From Diplocarpon mali (taxonomy: Eukaryota > Ascomycota > Leotiomycetes > Helotiales > Drepanopezizaceae), in contig JAENRP010000055.1 in NCBI GenBank assembly GCA_024741835.1, positions 114,138 through 178,137 on the forward strand: a DNA stretch of 64,000 bases. The letters run 5' to 3'. The notes below the pieces were generated by a model. That model did not search any database. It saw only the letters and a program-made list of their open reading frames with translations, and was not told the origin of the DNA. Numbering within the stretch: position 1 is the stretch's first letter; each line of letters starts with the position of its first letter. Position numbers and translations under genes: made by a program. This document shows, in pieces, positions 1-12,435 of this stretch.

Positions 1-2079
1 GGGGGGCATCAAGCGAAATTATGTAGTTGAAAGAAATCCTATAGGTGAGGGAGCGGGAGGAGATTGGTGCGGCGATCTAGAGCTGTTTAAAGATATGTTA
101 ATCAAGCATGAAAGAGGGAAAGGTAGAAATGATGGAAACGTGAGAATCAAGCATGCTTATAAGAACGAGAGAATTTGTGTTTTCTCATGATATATCATTT
201 CGAGTCTTGTGACTTCCTAATCTTGAAAACGGGCGGGCGGAGATCACTTAGTATGATTGATCTCAGTTGACGTCAAAGAGAAATAAAAGCAACAAGAAAA
301 CCATGACGTATTACTTGTAGTTTGTAGCTTTTCTGGTTTCCGTAAATCGTGAGCCAAGTCTACTTCAATCCTTTTACATAGGAAAAAATGGAATGGATAT
401 ATTGTATGGGGCAACGCGCTGTTTGCAGTAAATATGAAAGCGGGAGGGGCTTGATAACGTGAAAAAGCAAGGCAAAGTAGAATTAAACAAAATAAGAAGT
501 CGGACTTAAAATATTGCATAACTAGGGGTTACAGCTAAATAAATCATTGAAAGTTGAAAAACTACTAGCTGTTCACTAAAAAGTCTATTCCCTTCGCTAT
601 TCCGAAAGACGAATCATTCGTTGAGCAAACAGAGGAGGGCGTTCTGGCCGACTCACGGCAGACTTGTGCATTTATGAATTAAAGTTTCGATATCTGCTAT
701 GGGCTTGTCTTTACCACGTGTATTATCTTGTCAACTTGCTCTGGAAAAGGGGAGCCGAGATCTGTGTAGGGGATAGTAGTCACTGGTGCACTGGTTATCT
801 CGTACCCTACGTCAATAACAAGGGCCTAGGAACTCAAACTCCAATACCTTGTAATTCTTTCAATTTTCAATAATAATAGTTAGGAAAAAAACTTGGCATG
901 AAACTTAACCCATGTATATTCTGCCCAGTTAGCTATTGATTTCTAAGAATTCATGTTGTATTATAGTTGACTTGTAAGGAAGGTCAGATACCAATAAAGG
1001 GTGAGGGTAACCCGCTGCGTCATAGTTGAAAACAGGCTTCTACGGGTACAGAATCTCAGAAGTATAAGATGAGCGTTTCTGAAAGCCAAAAGTCAGGCAA
1101 AAATGACTGCTCCTAGGCGTTAGCTACAAGTTCTTTCTCGCCGTGGTTCTCTCATCGGCGTAGCAGTTCTTGGGCCATTAGAAAGCCTTGCTAATTTGCC
1201 ATCAGGCTATAGTCGGTTTAACGTGCTCAAACTCTTTCTGACTTGCCTCGAATGGGTCTCAAGCCAGCGTAATTGATGAGAATACCGCCTGTCTAGCCTT
1301 GTGCCGGGCTACAAGACCGAGCAGGAGAGCGTATGTGATACAATAACAGGGTTTCTTTAGGATCTTGATACCACGAAGAGCGCGCACGACTCCCTATTAT
1401 CATTTATTATGCAGCATGCGATATTCACTTGCTGTAACGTCAAGACGTATGTACCAACTCAACCTGTGGATGCACTGTCACTTAGTAACATTGGCTAGCT
1501 GCATGATAGCCAGCGCATAGCCAGATTCAGCCCAATCCAAGTTACAAGGCATAGAAAATCTCGTCGAGAGGATAAAGGCGTAGGGAATTGAGAATGTCAA
1601 AGTCAAAGGGAGGTGCCAAGTAAAACGAGAAATCCAAGAGATCGTCAGATCGAATTTCAAGGACATATGCATGCCATGGCTAGATTCAAATTCAGATTTT
1701 GAGCTCGCAACTATGCAGAAACGATGACAACAGATATCTGAGGCGAAAACATTTAGATCAACCCACCACGAACCGTCTGAGACTTTGCAGAAGCAGGTGT
1801 GCAAGACTGCGATAGGCTGATCCAGCCTCATCAGAGGGAAGAAACCCCGGAAGAAGCCTTGGCCGACTCGAGACGCCAGAGTATACAGACAAATACATTC
1901 TCTGACCCTGGGGTGTTCTTCGTAGCTCAATGGGCAGTCGAGTAAGAATCTATTCCATTGTTGTCCTTAGCAGACCCTTCTGTCGTAGAATCGCAGTCCA
2001 TGCCATGATTACCCACGCCTCTTACCAACACCACAACGCCGTCCCATCGTAATCTGCGATACACCATCATCTCGTTCGC
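1..2079. other. gene-free left edge
   Basis: I see no supportable gene here. The stretch is AT-rich with frequent stops on both strands. The only longer open frames (150 codons on the minus strand at 1478-1930, and a 91-codon minus frame at 244-519 with a hydrophobic N-terminus) have no recognisable motif and no convincing exon structure. Confidence 0.6.
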
Positions 2080-2551
2080 TCATTTGAGGGTAAACTTCTG
2101 CCCGGCAATCACAGGCGCAGCAGAGGTGGATTTCGACTCCGACTTTCCACAAATTGCACATGCTGCTTCCCATCAGTATTTTTTCGGCAGACTTTCAAGA
2201 CATCTCCTACAGTTCGCCTTGTATGCGCACTTGTGGCAATACGTCCTTCCCTGATCAACTTTGGTCTTGCACGTTGAACAAGAACTGGAATATATAGCAT
2301 AAGGGTTCCTCGCGGCTTTAGATAACAGTTTACTCTGCGATGCAATCAGCATATCGAAGCTGGTATCTACTTGCACGGCAAATGCTCACCTTTCCTATGC
2401 CATTCTGGCCCAAGGTCGCTGAGGTCTTGGTCTTGTCGCCGCTCTTGGACGAGGCCGCGGGAGACCCATAGTAGATTTCACTCTTCTTCTTGACGCCCGG
2501 CGTTGCGAGTGTCGTGGACTTGGCAATCTTGGTACATTTTGCGCAGACCAT
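2080..2551 (-). CDS. CRIPT-like cysteine-rich zinc protein
   Basis: Three exons (2551-2390, 2334-2211, 2162-2080) joined across introns 2335-2389 and 2163-2210 give 122 residues. The protein opens MVCAKC and contains the hallmark stretches TTLATPGVKKKSE and TSATLGQNGIGK. Paired CxxC motifs (CAKC, CSTC, CHKC, CAIC) follow, and it ends AGQKFTLK. This order is that of the CRIPT family (human CRIPT 101 aa), a small zinc-binding protein first known as a PDZ-binding partner of PSD-95 and also tied to the minor spliceosome; the fungal role is not well defined. The start is the ATG directly before VCAKC; an upstream in-frame extension looks like 5' leader. The introns begin GTGAGC and GTAGGA. The gene is head-to-head with the flippase gene. 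All metal-binding cysteines are present, so it looks functional. Confidence 0.9.
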
Positions 2552-3036
2552 CTTCGAATGTTCGGCGATGTTGATAAGTAGCGGAGGCTGCTGCATGTGG
2601 TTAGAGATGAGGCTGAGACTACTATCGTTGACAGTGGCTGTGGGGCTAAAATTAAACCCCATTAACCGTACGTGAGGATGGTGAAGGGGAGACAACAATG
2701 AAAGGACCACCAACGATTCCCCGTCCACACTCGATTATCTTGATCTGACCCAGTAAATGGCGCTCGTATTCCTCCACCAAAAACACTCGCACTCGCCTCG
2801 ATCGAATAGCCAGCCGCTGCCCTCCCGCCAGACCTGACGATTGCCTCGAGCTTCGTACCGCGTGTCATACCTCTGCAGCGAGCGGACTCCTACAGCTTAC
2901 CATCACCAGCAAGAATACCCAGGACGCAACGATCAACGCAGAAGCTTCAACAGCTACCTCTCAGCCCGACAAGTCCTGGGTGCATGTGCGAGAGCCTGCG
3001 CCATCTTGCCTGCGACAACCTTAGCTGTTCTCCAGC
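2552..3036. promoter_or_regulatory. divergent promoter, CRIPT / Drs2-type flippase
   Basis: The 485 bp between the two start codons must hold the promoters of both the minus-strand CRIPT gene and the plus-strand flippase. I could not pick out a clear TATA box, which fits housekeeping genes. Co-regulation is an inference from the geometry only. Confidence 0.5.
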
Positions 3037-6000
3037 ATGGCTGGGCAGCCCCCGAACCATAGGGACGACCTCCTCCTCGATCTGCACGATGAGCAGCCCA
3101 TCTACAACGACGGCCAGCGGCCTCCTCTGAACGACGATGACATGCTGCGGGCGTACAATGTGGATCACGAGGAGACGATCTCCCGACCTTCAATATCCTA
3201 CGATGACTTTGTCGGGGCTGGAGAGGGGCTGCAGTCCTCGAGACAGCTGCAAGGTGGCCCAGTGACGGTAGGGAGAGGGCCGTATGCTTCGGATCCGACG
3301 AACAGGACGTACAGCCAGACCTCGGGGTTGGAGAACTACCAGCGTTACGCGGACGATCTCGACGACTTCCCAGACGACGGGCAGTCGCTGTACTATCAGC
3401 ACGGCGGAGCCATACCCGGGGACGGAGCAGGTATGCAATTGGGAGGGAATCCCAAGAATCGCAGCAGTGTACTCAGTATGGGCGGCGATCTGGTGGGCAA
3501 AGCGAAGAGCATGTTAGGGATGGCCCCCGGCTACTCGGAGATGGACCTCCCCTTGACGGAATCTGGAGGGAGAGCAGGACTGGACGCTTCAGATCCAGGC
3601 ACGCCGAAGCATGCAGGGAAGAAGTTCGGCGCGAGCAAGTTCAAATTTGGGTTCGGGAGAGGAAAAGCAGATCCATCTACGCTGGGTCCGCGGATAGTCC
3701 ATCTTAACAACCCCCCGGCGAACAGGCTGAACAAATACGTAGACAACCATATCTCTACGGCCAAGTACAATGTTGCGACCTTCCTACCGAAATTCCTCTA
3801 CGAACAGTTTTCCAAATTTGCCAACGTCTTCTTCTTGTTTACAGCAGCGCTGCAGCAGATACCCGACATCTCGCCTACGAATAAGTACACAACCATCGGA
3901 CCTCTGATTCTTGTGCTGCTGGTCTCCGCCGGTAAGGAGCTGATTGAAGATCACAAGAGGAAGAACTCGGACAACCAGCTGAACAACTCGAAAGCAAAGG
4001 TGCTGAGGGGGAACCAGTTCGAGGAGACCAGGTGGATCAACGTTGCCGTGGGAGACTTGATACGTGTAGAGTCAGAAGAGCCATTCCCGGCCGACATTGT
4101 TCTGCTCGCCAGCTCCGAGCCCGAGGGCCTTTGCTATATCGAGACGGCCAACCTTGACGGAGAGACCAACCTCAAGATCAAACAAGCCATCCCTGAGACT
4201 TCGGTCATGGTTAGCCTTAGCGACCTGAGCAGGCTCGGTGGCAAGCTGCGCTCAGAGCAGCCGAATAGCAGCCTCTACACCTATGAAGCTACCCTGACAC
4301 TGGCAGCGGGGGGAGGCGAGAAGGAGTTACCCCTTCAGCCCGACCAGCTCCTCTTGAGAGGAGCGACGCTGCGAAACACGCCCTGGATCCACGGCATCGT
4401 CGTGTTTACGGGTCACGAGAGCAAGCTTATGCGCAATGCCACATCCACCCCGATCAAGAGAACGGCCGTCGAGAGACAGCTGAACATGCTCGTCCTTCTG
4501 CTCGTCGGTATACTCGTCGCGCTCAGCTTGGTAAGTTCGGCCGGTGACTTGATCATCCGCGCCTTCAAGGGAAAGGAGCTGGCTTATCTTGGCTATGCTG
4601 CGTCGACGTCTGCTCTGACCAGGTTCAAACAATTCTCGTCCGATATCCTCACATACTGGGTCCTCTACTCTGCCCTGGTTCCCATCTCCCTCTTCGTCAC
4701 GCTCGAGATCGTCAAGTACTGGCACGCCATCCTCATCAATGACGACCTGGACATGTACTACGACAAGTCGGACACCCCTGCGGTGTGCCGGACCTCCAGC
4801 TTGGTCGAGGAGCTGGGAATGGTCGAGTACATATTCTCTGACAAGACGGGAACATTGACCTGTAACCAGATGGAGTTCAAGGAGTGCTCGATTGGCGGCG
4901 TCCAGTATGCCACCGAGGTCTCTGACGACCGCCGGCCCACCTTCCAAGGCGGCGTCGAGGTCGGGGTGCACGACTTCACCCGGTTGAAAGAAAATCTCGA
5001 GTCCCACGAGTCAGCCCTCGCCATACACCACTTCCTCTGTCTGTTGTCGACATGCCACACCGTCATACCTGAGAAGAATGACGAGAAGGGAGGCGAGATC
5101 AGGTACCAGGCCGCCTCGCCAGATGAGGGTGCGCTGGTCGAAGGCGCCGTGCTGATGGGTTACCAATTCACGGCACGAAAGCCGCGATCCGTCCAGATAA
5201 CGGTCAAGGGGGAGGAGTTTGAGTACGAGCTACTGGCGGTATGCGAGTTCAACTCGACGAGGAAGCGGATGTCTGCCATCTTCCGCTGTCCTGATGGCCA
5301 GATCAGGATCTACTGCAAGGGAGCTGACACGGTCATCCTCGAGCGTCTAGGACCCGATAACCCGCACACCGAGCTGACCCTGCAGCACCTGGAAGAATAT
5401 GCTTCCGAGGGCCTGCGGACCCTTTGCCTGGCGATGCGCGAGATCTCCGACCGGGAGTTCCAGGAATGGTGGAAGGTGTTTGAGAAGGCGCAGACCACCG
5501 TGGGTGGAAACCGCGCCGATGAGCTCGACAAAGCTGCGGAGCTGCTGGAGAAGGACTTTTATCTCCTCGGCGCCACGGCTATCGAGGATCGCCTCCAGGA
5601 CGGTGTCCCCGAGACCATCCACACCCTCCAAGAAGCCGGGATCAAGGTCTGGGTCCTGACGGGGGACCGGCAGGAGACCGCCATCAACATTGGCATGAGC
5701 TGCAAACTCATCAGCGAAGACATGACGCTCTTGATCGTCAACGAAGAGAACGCCGCGATGACCCGCGACAACATCCAGAAGAAGCTCGACGCCATACGGA
5801 CCCAAGGCGACGGCACCATCTCCATCGACACGCTCGCCCTGGTCATTGACGGTAAGTCGTTGACGTATGCCCTGGAGAAGGAGCTCGAGAAGAATTTCCT
5901 GGACCTTGCCGTGATGTGCAAGGCAGTCATCTGCTGTCGCGTGTCGCCGCTCCAGAAAGCCTTGGTCGTCAAGCTTGTGAAGAGGCACCTCAAGGCCATT

Positions 6001-7230
6001 CTCCTTGCCATCGGCGACGGTGCCAACGACGTATCCATGATCCAAGCAGCGCACATCGGCGTCGGTATCAGTGGCATGGAAGGCTTGCAGGCAGCCCGGA
6101 GTGCAGACGTGGCCATCGGGCAGTTTAGGTATCTCCGCAAGCTGCTCCTGGTGCACGGCGCCTGGAGCTATCAGCGAGTCTGCAAAGTCATCCTGTACTC
6201 TTTCTACAAGAACATTACCCTGTACATGACTCAATTTTGGGCAAGTAGGCACCCGATTGTCGGTACTCCGCGACTAACGTGTGCCAGTACTCTTTCCAAA
6301 ACGCCTTTTCCGGCGAGGTCATCTACGAGTCATGGACCCTATCTTTCTACAACGTCTTCTTCACCTTCTTCCCGCCCCTCGCCATGGGCATCTTCGATCA
6401 GTTCATCTCGGCGAGACTGCTGGATCGGTACCCGCAACTATACCAGCTCGGCCAGAAGAACACCTTTTTCAAGATGCACTCATTCTTCGCGTGGGTCGGA
6501 AATGGATTCTACCACTCCCTCCTCCTGTACATTGCCTCCGAGCTGATCTGGTGGCTTGATCTTCCACAGGGCGACGGGAAGACTGCTGGCCACTGGGTCT
6601 GGGGTACAGCTCTGTACACTGCCGTGCTGGCCACCGTGCTGGGCAAGGCAGGACTAGTCACCAACATCTGGACCAAATACCACGTCATCGCGATTCCCGG
6701 CAGTATGATCATCTGGATGGTGTTTGTTGCAGTCTACGCTACGGTTGCTCCCTTGCTGGGATTCTCTACGGAGTACGAAGGTGTGGTCCCGAGACTCTTC
6801 ACGAGCCCAATCTTCTGGCTCCAAGGACTGGTACTGCCTGTCCTCTGTCTCGCCAGGGACTTCGCCTGGAAGTAGTGAGTCAGCCGTCGAAAAAATTCGA
6901 TTACTACTAACACACACAGCGCAAAACGCATGTACTACCCCCAAACCTACCATCACATCCAAGAGATCCAGAAATACAACATCCAAGATTACAGGCCCAG
7001 GTACGTGCTGTGTCCTGTCCGCACACGACAAAGGCTAACCTCGAAACAGGATGGAGCAGTTCCAGAAAGCAATCCGCAAAGTGCGCCAGGTGCAGCGCAT
7101 GCGTAAGCAGCGCGGCTACGCCTTCTCGCAAGCCGACGAGTCCCAGACTCGCGTGCTGCAAGCGTACGACACGACGCGCGAACGTGGCCGCCATGGAGAG
7201 ATGGCGAGTTCGCGTCCGGAGGGCAGGTGA
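3037..7230 (+). CDS. P4-type ATPase, phospholipid flippase (Drs2/DnfA class)
   Basis: Four exons (3037-6240, 6288-6874, 6920-7000, 7050-7230) encode about 1350 residues, the usual Drs2 length. The long hydrophilic N-terminus (to about residue 230) leads into the P4 core: DGET actuator loop near 374, PISLFVTLE of TM4 (the P4-specific PISL), the phosphorylation motif DKTGTLT with the aspartate near 602, KGAD nucleotide-binding loop, and GDGANDV hinge near 994. Six C-terminal membrane helices are followed by a basic tail. Enzymes of this class move phosphatidylserine and phosphatidylethanolamine to the cytosolic leaflet of the trans-Golgi and secretory vesicles, with a Cdc50 partner, and support hyphal tip growth. 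Intron 1 (6241-6287) starts with GC rather than GT. Introns 2 and 3 (6875-6919, 7001-7049) are GT-AG. Drs2 subclass rather than Dnf1/2 is judged from length and overall resemblance. Confidence 0.95.
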
Positions 7231-8673
7231 AGCTGGGACTGTATGGTAATAGGGTACACGGAGCTTAAAATGCCACTTTGATCAACTGCATGGCCTTGGA
7301 ATTGGGATTCGGGTGCACCATGGATGGGATACATGTCGTGAAAGGGTGTTTAGGGAGTAGACTGGACCTGTGTGTGTGTGTGTGTCTTTTTGGCGCCTGG
7401 TCGCGAGATGTAGTGATGTTCTGAGAATGTCGCTGGCGCTTAGGAGTAGGTGGTGTAATAGCATGAGCTTCTGACTGATGGGTGTGTTTTCTCTTGTGAA
7501 TTCATGAGGTGCTGCATGGGGGTGATGGATGGTTACTGCTTCCCGGGTCTTCCTTGCACTGGTCTGGTATTGAGAGATGCTTGGTGGGCGTTGACTCCAG
7601 ACGTCCAGTCCCCTCTTTCATGCGATTCTATCTTCTGACGGGGTATCGGTCTGTTTCTGTCTCGACATCAGCATCAGTGGTGGGCAGTGGGTTGACGCCA
7701 TGTTGACGGCGTGCTCTCTCTCGGCTTGCTGTATGGAGAGTAAGCTCTGCTCTGTGAAGGACTGACGGCATCTTGAACTGCGAAACTCGTGGACTCGTGG
7801 TTTGTTGTCCTCGAATGACTACATGTCAAGGACTGCAGTCCGAACTGCTGCATCGACCTCGTGCTCGCACCAGATCAGCCATGCAACTCTCGTACCTGCA
7901 GCCGCCTCTTCTTATGCGTCGGCCTGGTGAGTTGCACATCTCTCGAGTCATCCTGCAGCGATCTGACCGCATCAACCATCTCTACCTCACCCTCCAGCCA
8001 CAGCTGTTCAGCAGCCAGTCACGTGGCCGGCACAGACAGTTTCAGTCCTGCGACGTGAGTTTGTTTCGCCTCCAGAAACAATGGCCTCACGATAGTGCAA
8101 AGCTCTGCGATGGGCTCGAGTGTCGATGTTCTCTGATCCTCCAGCTGGCTGGGTCCCCAACTGCAGCATTGCGCCAACTCAGCGTCTCGGAAACAAAACA
8201 GAAGGGTTCCCCAGATCACCATCAAATACCAAGCCTCACAAGACCTGCTGGCCAGCACCAAGATGTTTCGCCGAATCTTGTCTCGCGCGACTGCGCCTGT
8301 GCCTGTGTGGCCAAGCATCGGCGGAGGGCAGAAGCATTGACCGGCGCCTCTTGGCTGTCGCGAAACCCTCTCTCGGACTTCGTGTCGTCGTCGAGCTGTT
8401 GCGCTGCCGGCTGGTGTTTTCGGAATTGGCACGACTCGGATGCTGCTCTTGGGGACTGTCCTTTGCTCAGAGCACTCCTGGCCGTGGCGTTGGCAGCTCT
8501 TCTATAAAGGCAGACCCTTCTCCCCAGAAGCCGTCCTCCTCTAGCGGGACTCCTTCTAATACTTGTTCCACCCGTTATTTCAGAAAGCTAGACTTTCCCA
8601 ACTTGCCTTGACTTCTCACTCTCTTCGTCGCTTAATACGTTAATCTCTCACTTGCTTCCCTCGAAGTGCAACC
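7231..8673. other. intergenic region with promoter of the next gene
   Basis: No gene is supported. There is a short TG dinucleotide run at about 7371-7384. The open frames between 7509 and 8611 overlap each other in several frames, lack motifs and end just upstream of a TATA box, so they look like GC-rich chance frames in a promoter region. Confidence 0.5.
8503..8508 (+). promoter_or_regulatory. TATA box of the secreted acidic protein gene
   Basis: TATAAA within the context CTATAAAGG lies about 165 bp before the ATG at 8674. The CT-rich leader that follows is typical of well-expressed fungal secreted-protein genes. Confidence 0.6.
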
Positions 8674-9420
8674 ATGCTCTACCCGTCAGCTTACATCGCC
8701 CTCTTTGCGGCCACCACCGTCCTCTCCCTCCCCCTGAACATCAACCTGGGCGCCTACTCTCCCGCGCTGGTAGTCGGTGATGGTGCCATCGGATTTGAAG
8801 GTGCCAATGCCCAGAACCAGGTCGCCAACCTCATGAACACCCTGCAAGGAGCCGCTGCGAATGGCGGCGGCATGACCAACGGCAAACCTGCCGCCGCCCC
8901 AGCTGTAAGTCACCTCCCCCCTCCCCCCCCCCAAGACGATGCGTCGGGGTAGTGCTGACAGGTATCTCAGGGCGCTGCTCCACCCGAAGCCTCTGGGCCT
9001 GCGGCAGCTATGCCAGCAGCCCCCGCTGGCGAGGCCGCCGCCGCCGCCGCGCTCCCACAAGGGATGGGTAAGGTCGTCAGCACCACCACGCTCAGTGCCC
9101 GCGAGTCGGCCGCCGAGGACGACGCCGAGGAGGAAGAAGAAGAAGAAGACGAGGAGGAGGAGGACTTCCAGAAGCGTGGTCTTACCAACGAGAAGAGAGG
9201 TGTGTAAAGTCCCCGCTCCCAGCAGCTTGCAGAGACTAAAGCTTACGTACCTCTTGTGCAAAGGGACTTGGCTGGATTCAATGCTGCGCTGAGCTTCTCT
9301 TTGAACGCCGTGAAGTCCGGGCCCGAAGTGCAGCTTGGGACTGGCTCGCTCGGGGCCGGGGTGGGCGTCTCGCAGAAGGCTGGAGGGGGTGCGACGTCGT
9401 CGCCCGGAGCCGCTCATTGA
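8674..9420 (+). CDS. secreted protein with acidic run and conserved DLAGFNAAL tail
   Basis: Three exons (8674-8904, 8971-9203, 9264-9420) give 206 residues. A signal peptide (MLYPSAYIALFAATTVLSLP) is followed by an Ala/Pro-rich segment, an almost pure Glu/Asp run near residues 125-140, two Lys-Arg dipeptides (QKR, EKR), and a tail beginning DLAGFNAALSFSLNAVKSGP with LGTGSLGAGVGV after it. A tail of this kind recurs in fungal secreted proteins of unknown function, as far as I recall. Intron 1 starts GTAAGT and intron 2 GTAAAG with an ACTAAA branch-like site. Stopping at the in-frame TAA inside intron 2 would lose the tail, so the three-exon model is preferred. The Lys-Arg pairs are candidate Kex2 cleavage sites just before the tail. 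Confidence 0.85.
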
Positions 9421-12400
9421 CTGCTGTGGCTGTAATGGGCTCGTGAGGCGGGATCTGTCTTTCTTGGTGCAGATTGTTCTCAACCATGAATATATCAATA
9501 CACGGACATGCTTTCTTCCACCTGGTCTTTTTCCACTGCGCTAAGATGTGCGGAGACTTAGAACCTGAGTATTGGAAGACTGCAAATGTTTCACAAGTGT
9601 TTTAATACAGTTCAGCTCTGATCTTCTTGGGAGGATCTGACCACCTAGATAGCTACTATATGGAGTATATTTCATTTACTACCAAACAGATCAGAGAGCA
9701 AGTCTGAGCATGCTTGACCATCTCAGGGGCTTGTTTACTTTTGTTGTACTTTGTGTAAACCCTTATACGCGACGACAGGAGATTATCTCGCGATCTGCAT
9801 ATTGAACCCAGGAGAAGTACGGGAAATAACTCCTTGCCCCAGGACTCGTTGCTGCCCTCAATTGCCGCTGCGGTCGAAAATCCATACACACGTGACCCTC
9901 CCGATGTGATTTCGAGATATCAAATTCTCGCTCCCCGGAAAATCCTCTCTCCTCTTCAACCGCGACAGACTTCACACAACAGCGCAGAGTGCGCGCCGGC
10001 TCTGGCTATCTTCTGGTATGTACTCTCTATGCCCTGATTCTATCTCTGCGCAAGACATCGAACCCGACCGACCCCACCAGAAAATGCGAATCTCCGAGCT
10101 ACCCCGCGAGGACGGCTTGTATCACTATTTGAAGGCCTTTCTGTGGTGTGCCGAGCATAGAGCGAGCTCCGCTGCAGCTCTGCGAGCGGTTCGAGACCGT
10201 GATCTCGCGATTCTATCGGCGCGTTGTCGATGACGAAGCTTGGTCGTTGTTGCAGCTATCCAAAGCAAGCCGACGATGGTCAGATGGCGACTCCCTGAAC
10301 TGTTCGTGCGACGCCACATATACCACGAGCTTTGCTAAATGGATGAGCTGGTTTGGAGACATCTAACTCGCACTTCCACTGATCTAATATCGAATGTGCC
10401 AGCTGCTCGTCGCCGCGGCCAGCCAGAACAGACCTACCAGACCACATCCACGCCCGAGACCTCGAATCCAAGACCTTGCTACGATGCGTAAAACTACAGC
10501 TATGCGAGCCATACGATACTCGTTTTTCTCATTTCGTTGTCGTCCTGGCTTCTAACCAAGTTCAGCCATCACTTTTTTCGTTGCCTGTACAACACTTGAA
10601 CGTTATATATTCTTCACTTTTCTGTTTTTTTTTGTTTTTTTTTTTTGCCTCTACTAGAGTCTCATGAGACCCAGCATCGAGATCCACGACTCCCACACAG
10701 TCCTTAGTCATATGGTTGACTTTCTGCTCATATAATATCCTATGCTGTGTAGAGCCCCTGCTTGTCGGGGTCGCTCTGCGACGATACCGATTCTAGTCAA
10801 TCGCTAGGGTTTCTTATCCACTAGGTCAAGGTTGCCCTTGGGATATGAATACATTATCGAACCTTCTTGTCCTTTGGATGGTAGTAGCCGCTTGTCGGGG
10901 TACTCTCGATATGATATCTTGAGGGACAAAACACCGTATTGACCTCGCATCATTTTTCGGATCATGGTCTCACGTTATGAAGGCCAGAATCGTTGTCTGC
11001 CACATCTCTACCGGCGCTCCGTGTCTCTGTGTTTTAGGCCTGAGGATCGAGGTCCTGTTCCGAGGTACATTCTATCCCAAATCGTTGTCTACACGCAGTA
11101 CTATTGAACCTCGTTCCTCCAAACGCGCATGGATTATTCTGCCCTTTTCGGGCGCTGTTTGACGTACAGCCTAACCTGCTCCGGCTGGCATACTCACCCT
11201 AGGCCGTCATCGCTGTCATAAATTACATATTTCTGATGAGTATACTTTCTTCGTTCTCTATGACCTATCCTCTCGCCAAGTTACCTCTCTATTGTGACGG
11301 CGAGAGCAAGGCACAGGTCGATAGAGTCGACGGGATCAATGCTCAACAATCTTTTAAAATTCTTAAGTAAAGAGCGAAGGGTATAAGAGAAGCCGGCCTA
11401 TTATACAAATGGGTCGCTTTTCTCTACTAGTCGCAAGTTGATCCCAAATCTGCAAAGCCCTTCAGAACTAGTCAAAACACCTAAGCGCATCGCACCTCTC
11501 CCCAACGTGACACCACTCCTTTCGAAGCTGATACTTTCTCATGCGTCGCGTCAACCATTTCTAGGTATTGAGGAGAAGCGCCTTCTGGATCTTGGACCCG
11601 CTCGATCCAGGAACCTTACTACAACTCCCTGAGCCGGTCCTTCAATTAACAACTCCTCTGGCAGCTAGGCAGGCGTGATCAACGAAATTGAAGTTGCCGG
11701 AGCTCGAGGCATCTAGATATCCCAGTAAGACGACCCGCTCTTGCGAGCCACGAAAGATTCTATGATGGGAACTAGCACTGCATAGCAGACCATAATTCAG
11801 GTGCTGGTTTTCTAGGTACCGATGACTTGAAGGCTTCGATGTACGTGGAGAGTGACACCTTCATGGAAGGCACAGTCAGAGGTCGGTTCTCGGAACACTC
11901 GTTTGACGAGCATACAAAAAAGAAGCAACCTAGTCACGGGGCTCGACGAGATGGAATCGAGCTTGATCTGACAAAGGAGCGGGCGATGGTTTTTGACTCT
12001 GATATAGACGGGGTCTTGACATAGAGCTTGAAGTAGCCTCTACCTGCAATCTCACCCCGGTCCCAAGCTTTCCAGCTCGAAAATGCGGAAGATACGATAG
12101 AGGAGTAGATAGTGGCCTCTCTCACACTTTAAGAGCCTGCTATACGAAGGTACCAGTTTATATTCCCTTCTTAGTTTTTGAATGCATTCTCATTCATTGG
12201 TCTCCCTTGATCACCTTCTTACTACAATTTTAGAAAATTCTTAGCAGGTAATACTGTTGAGCAACAAAGCTCTTCGTGGTGTTACATAGGCCGCTTGCCA
12301 TTTAAATCAACTTACTTCATATATATCATCCTCTAACTTAGCAAGTCTACGTACCCCTTAAGATGCACCTGAGACAGCATGCTCACACCTATAGGCTCTT

Positions 12401-12435
12401 GGTCGTAAGTCAATGCTACTACTACTAGTTCGCTC
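9421..12435. other. AT-rich gene-free region
   Basis: No intact gene is supported. There are T-rich runs near 10610-10650. A coding-looking frame at 11827-12024 (TFMEGTVRGRFSEHS, then a charged stretch) may belong to the decayed gene that follows, but it has no recognisable domain. Confidence 0.45.

Noticed and set aside
244..519. 91-codon minus-strand frame with a hydrophobic, signal-like N-terminus
   Set aside because: It lies in AT-rich DNA where hydrophobic residues are expected by chance, and there is no TATA box, conserved motif or exon evidence.
1478..1930. 150-codon minus-strand frame
   Set aside because: Composition is not protein-like, there is no domain, and no promoter or splice support.
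4327..6252. Long minus-strand frames (226 and 301 codons) opposite the flippase
   Set aside because: Antisense shadows of a conserved GC-rich coding exon.
7773..8611. Overlapping 160-240 codon frames upstream of the secreted acidic protein
   Set aside because: Different frames overlap the same GC-rich promoter sequence and the TATA box; no motif in any.
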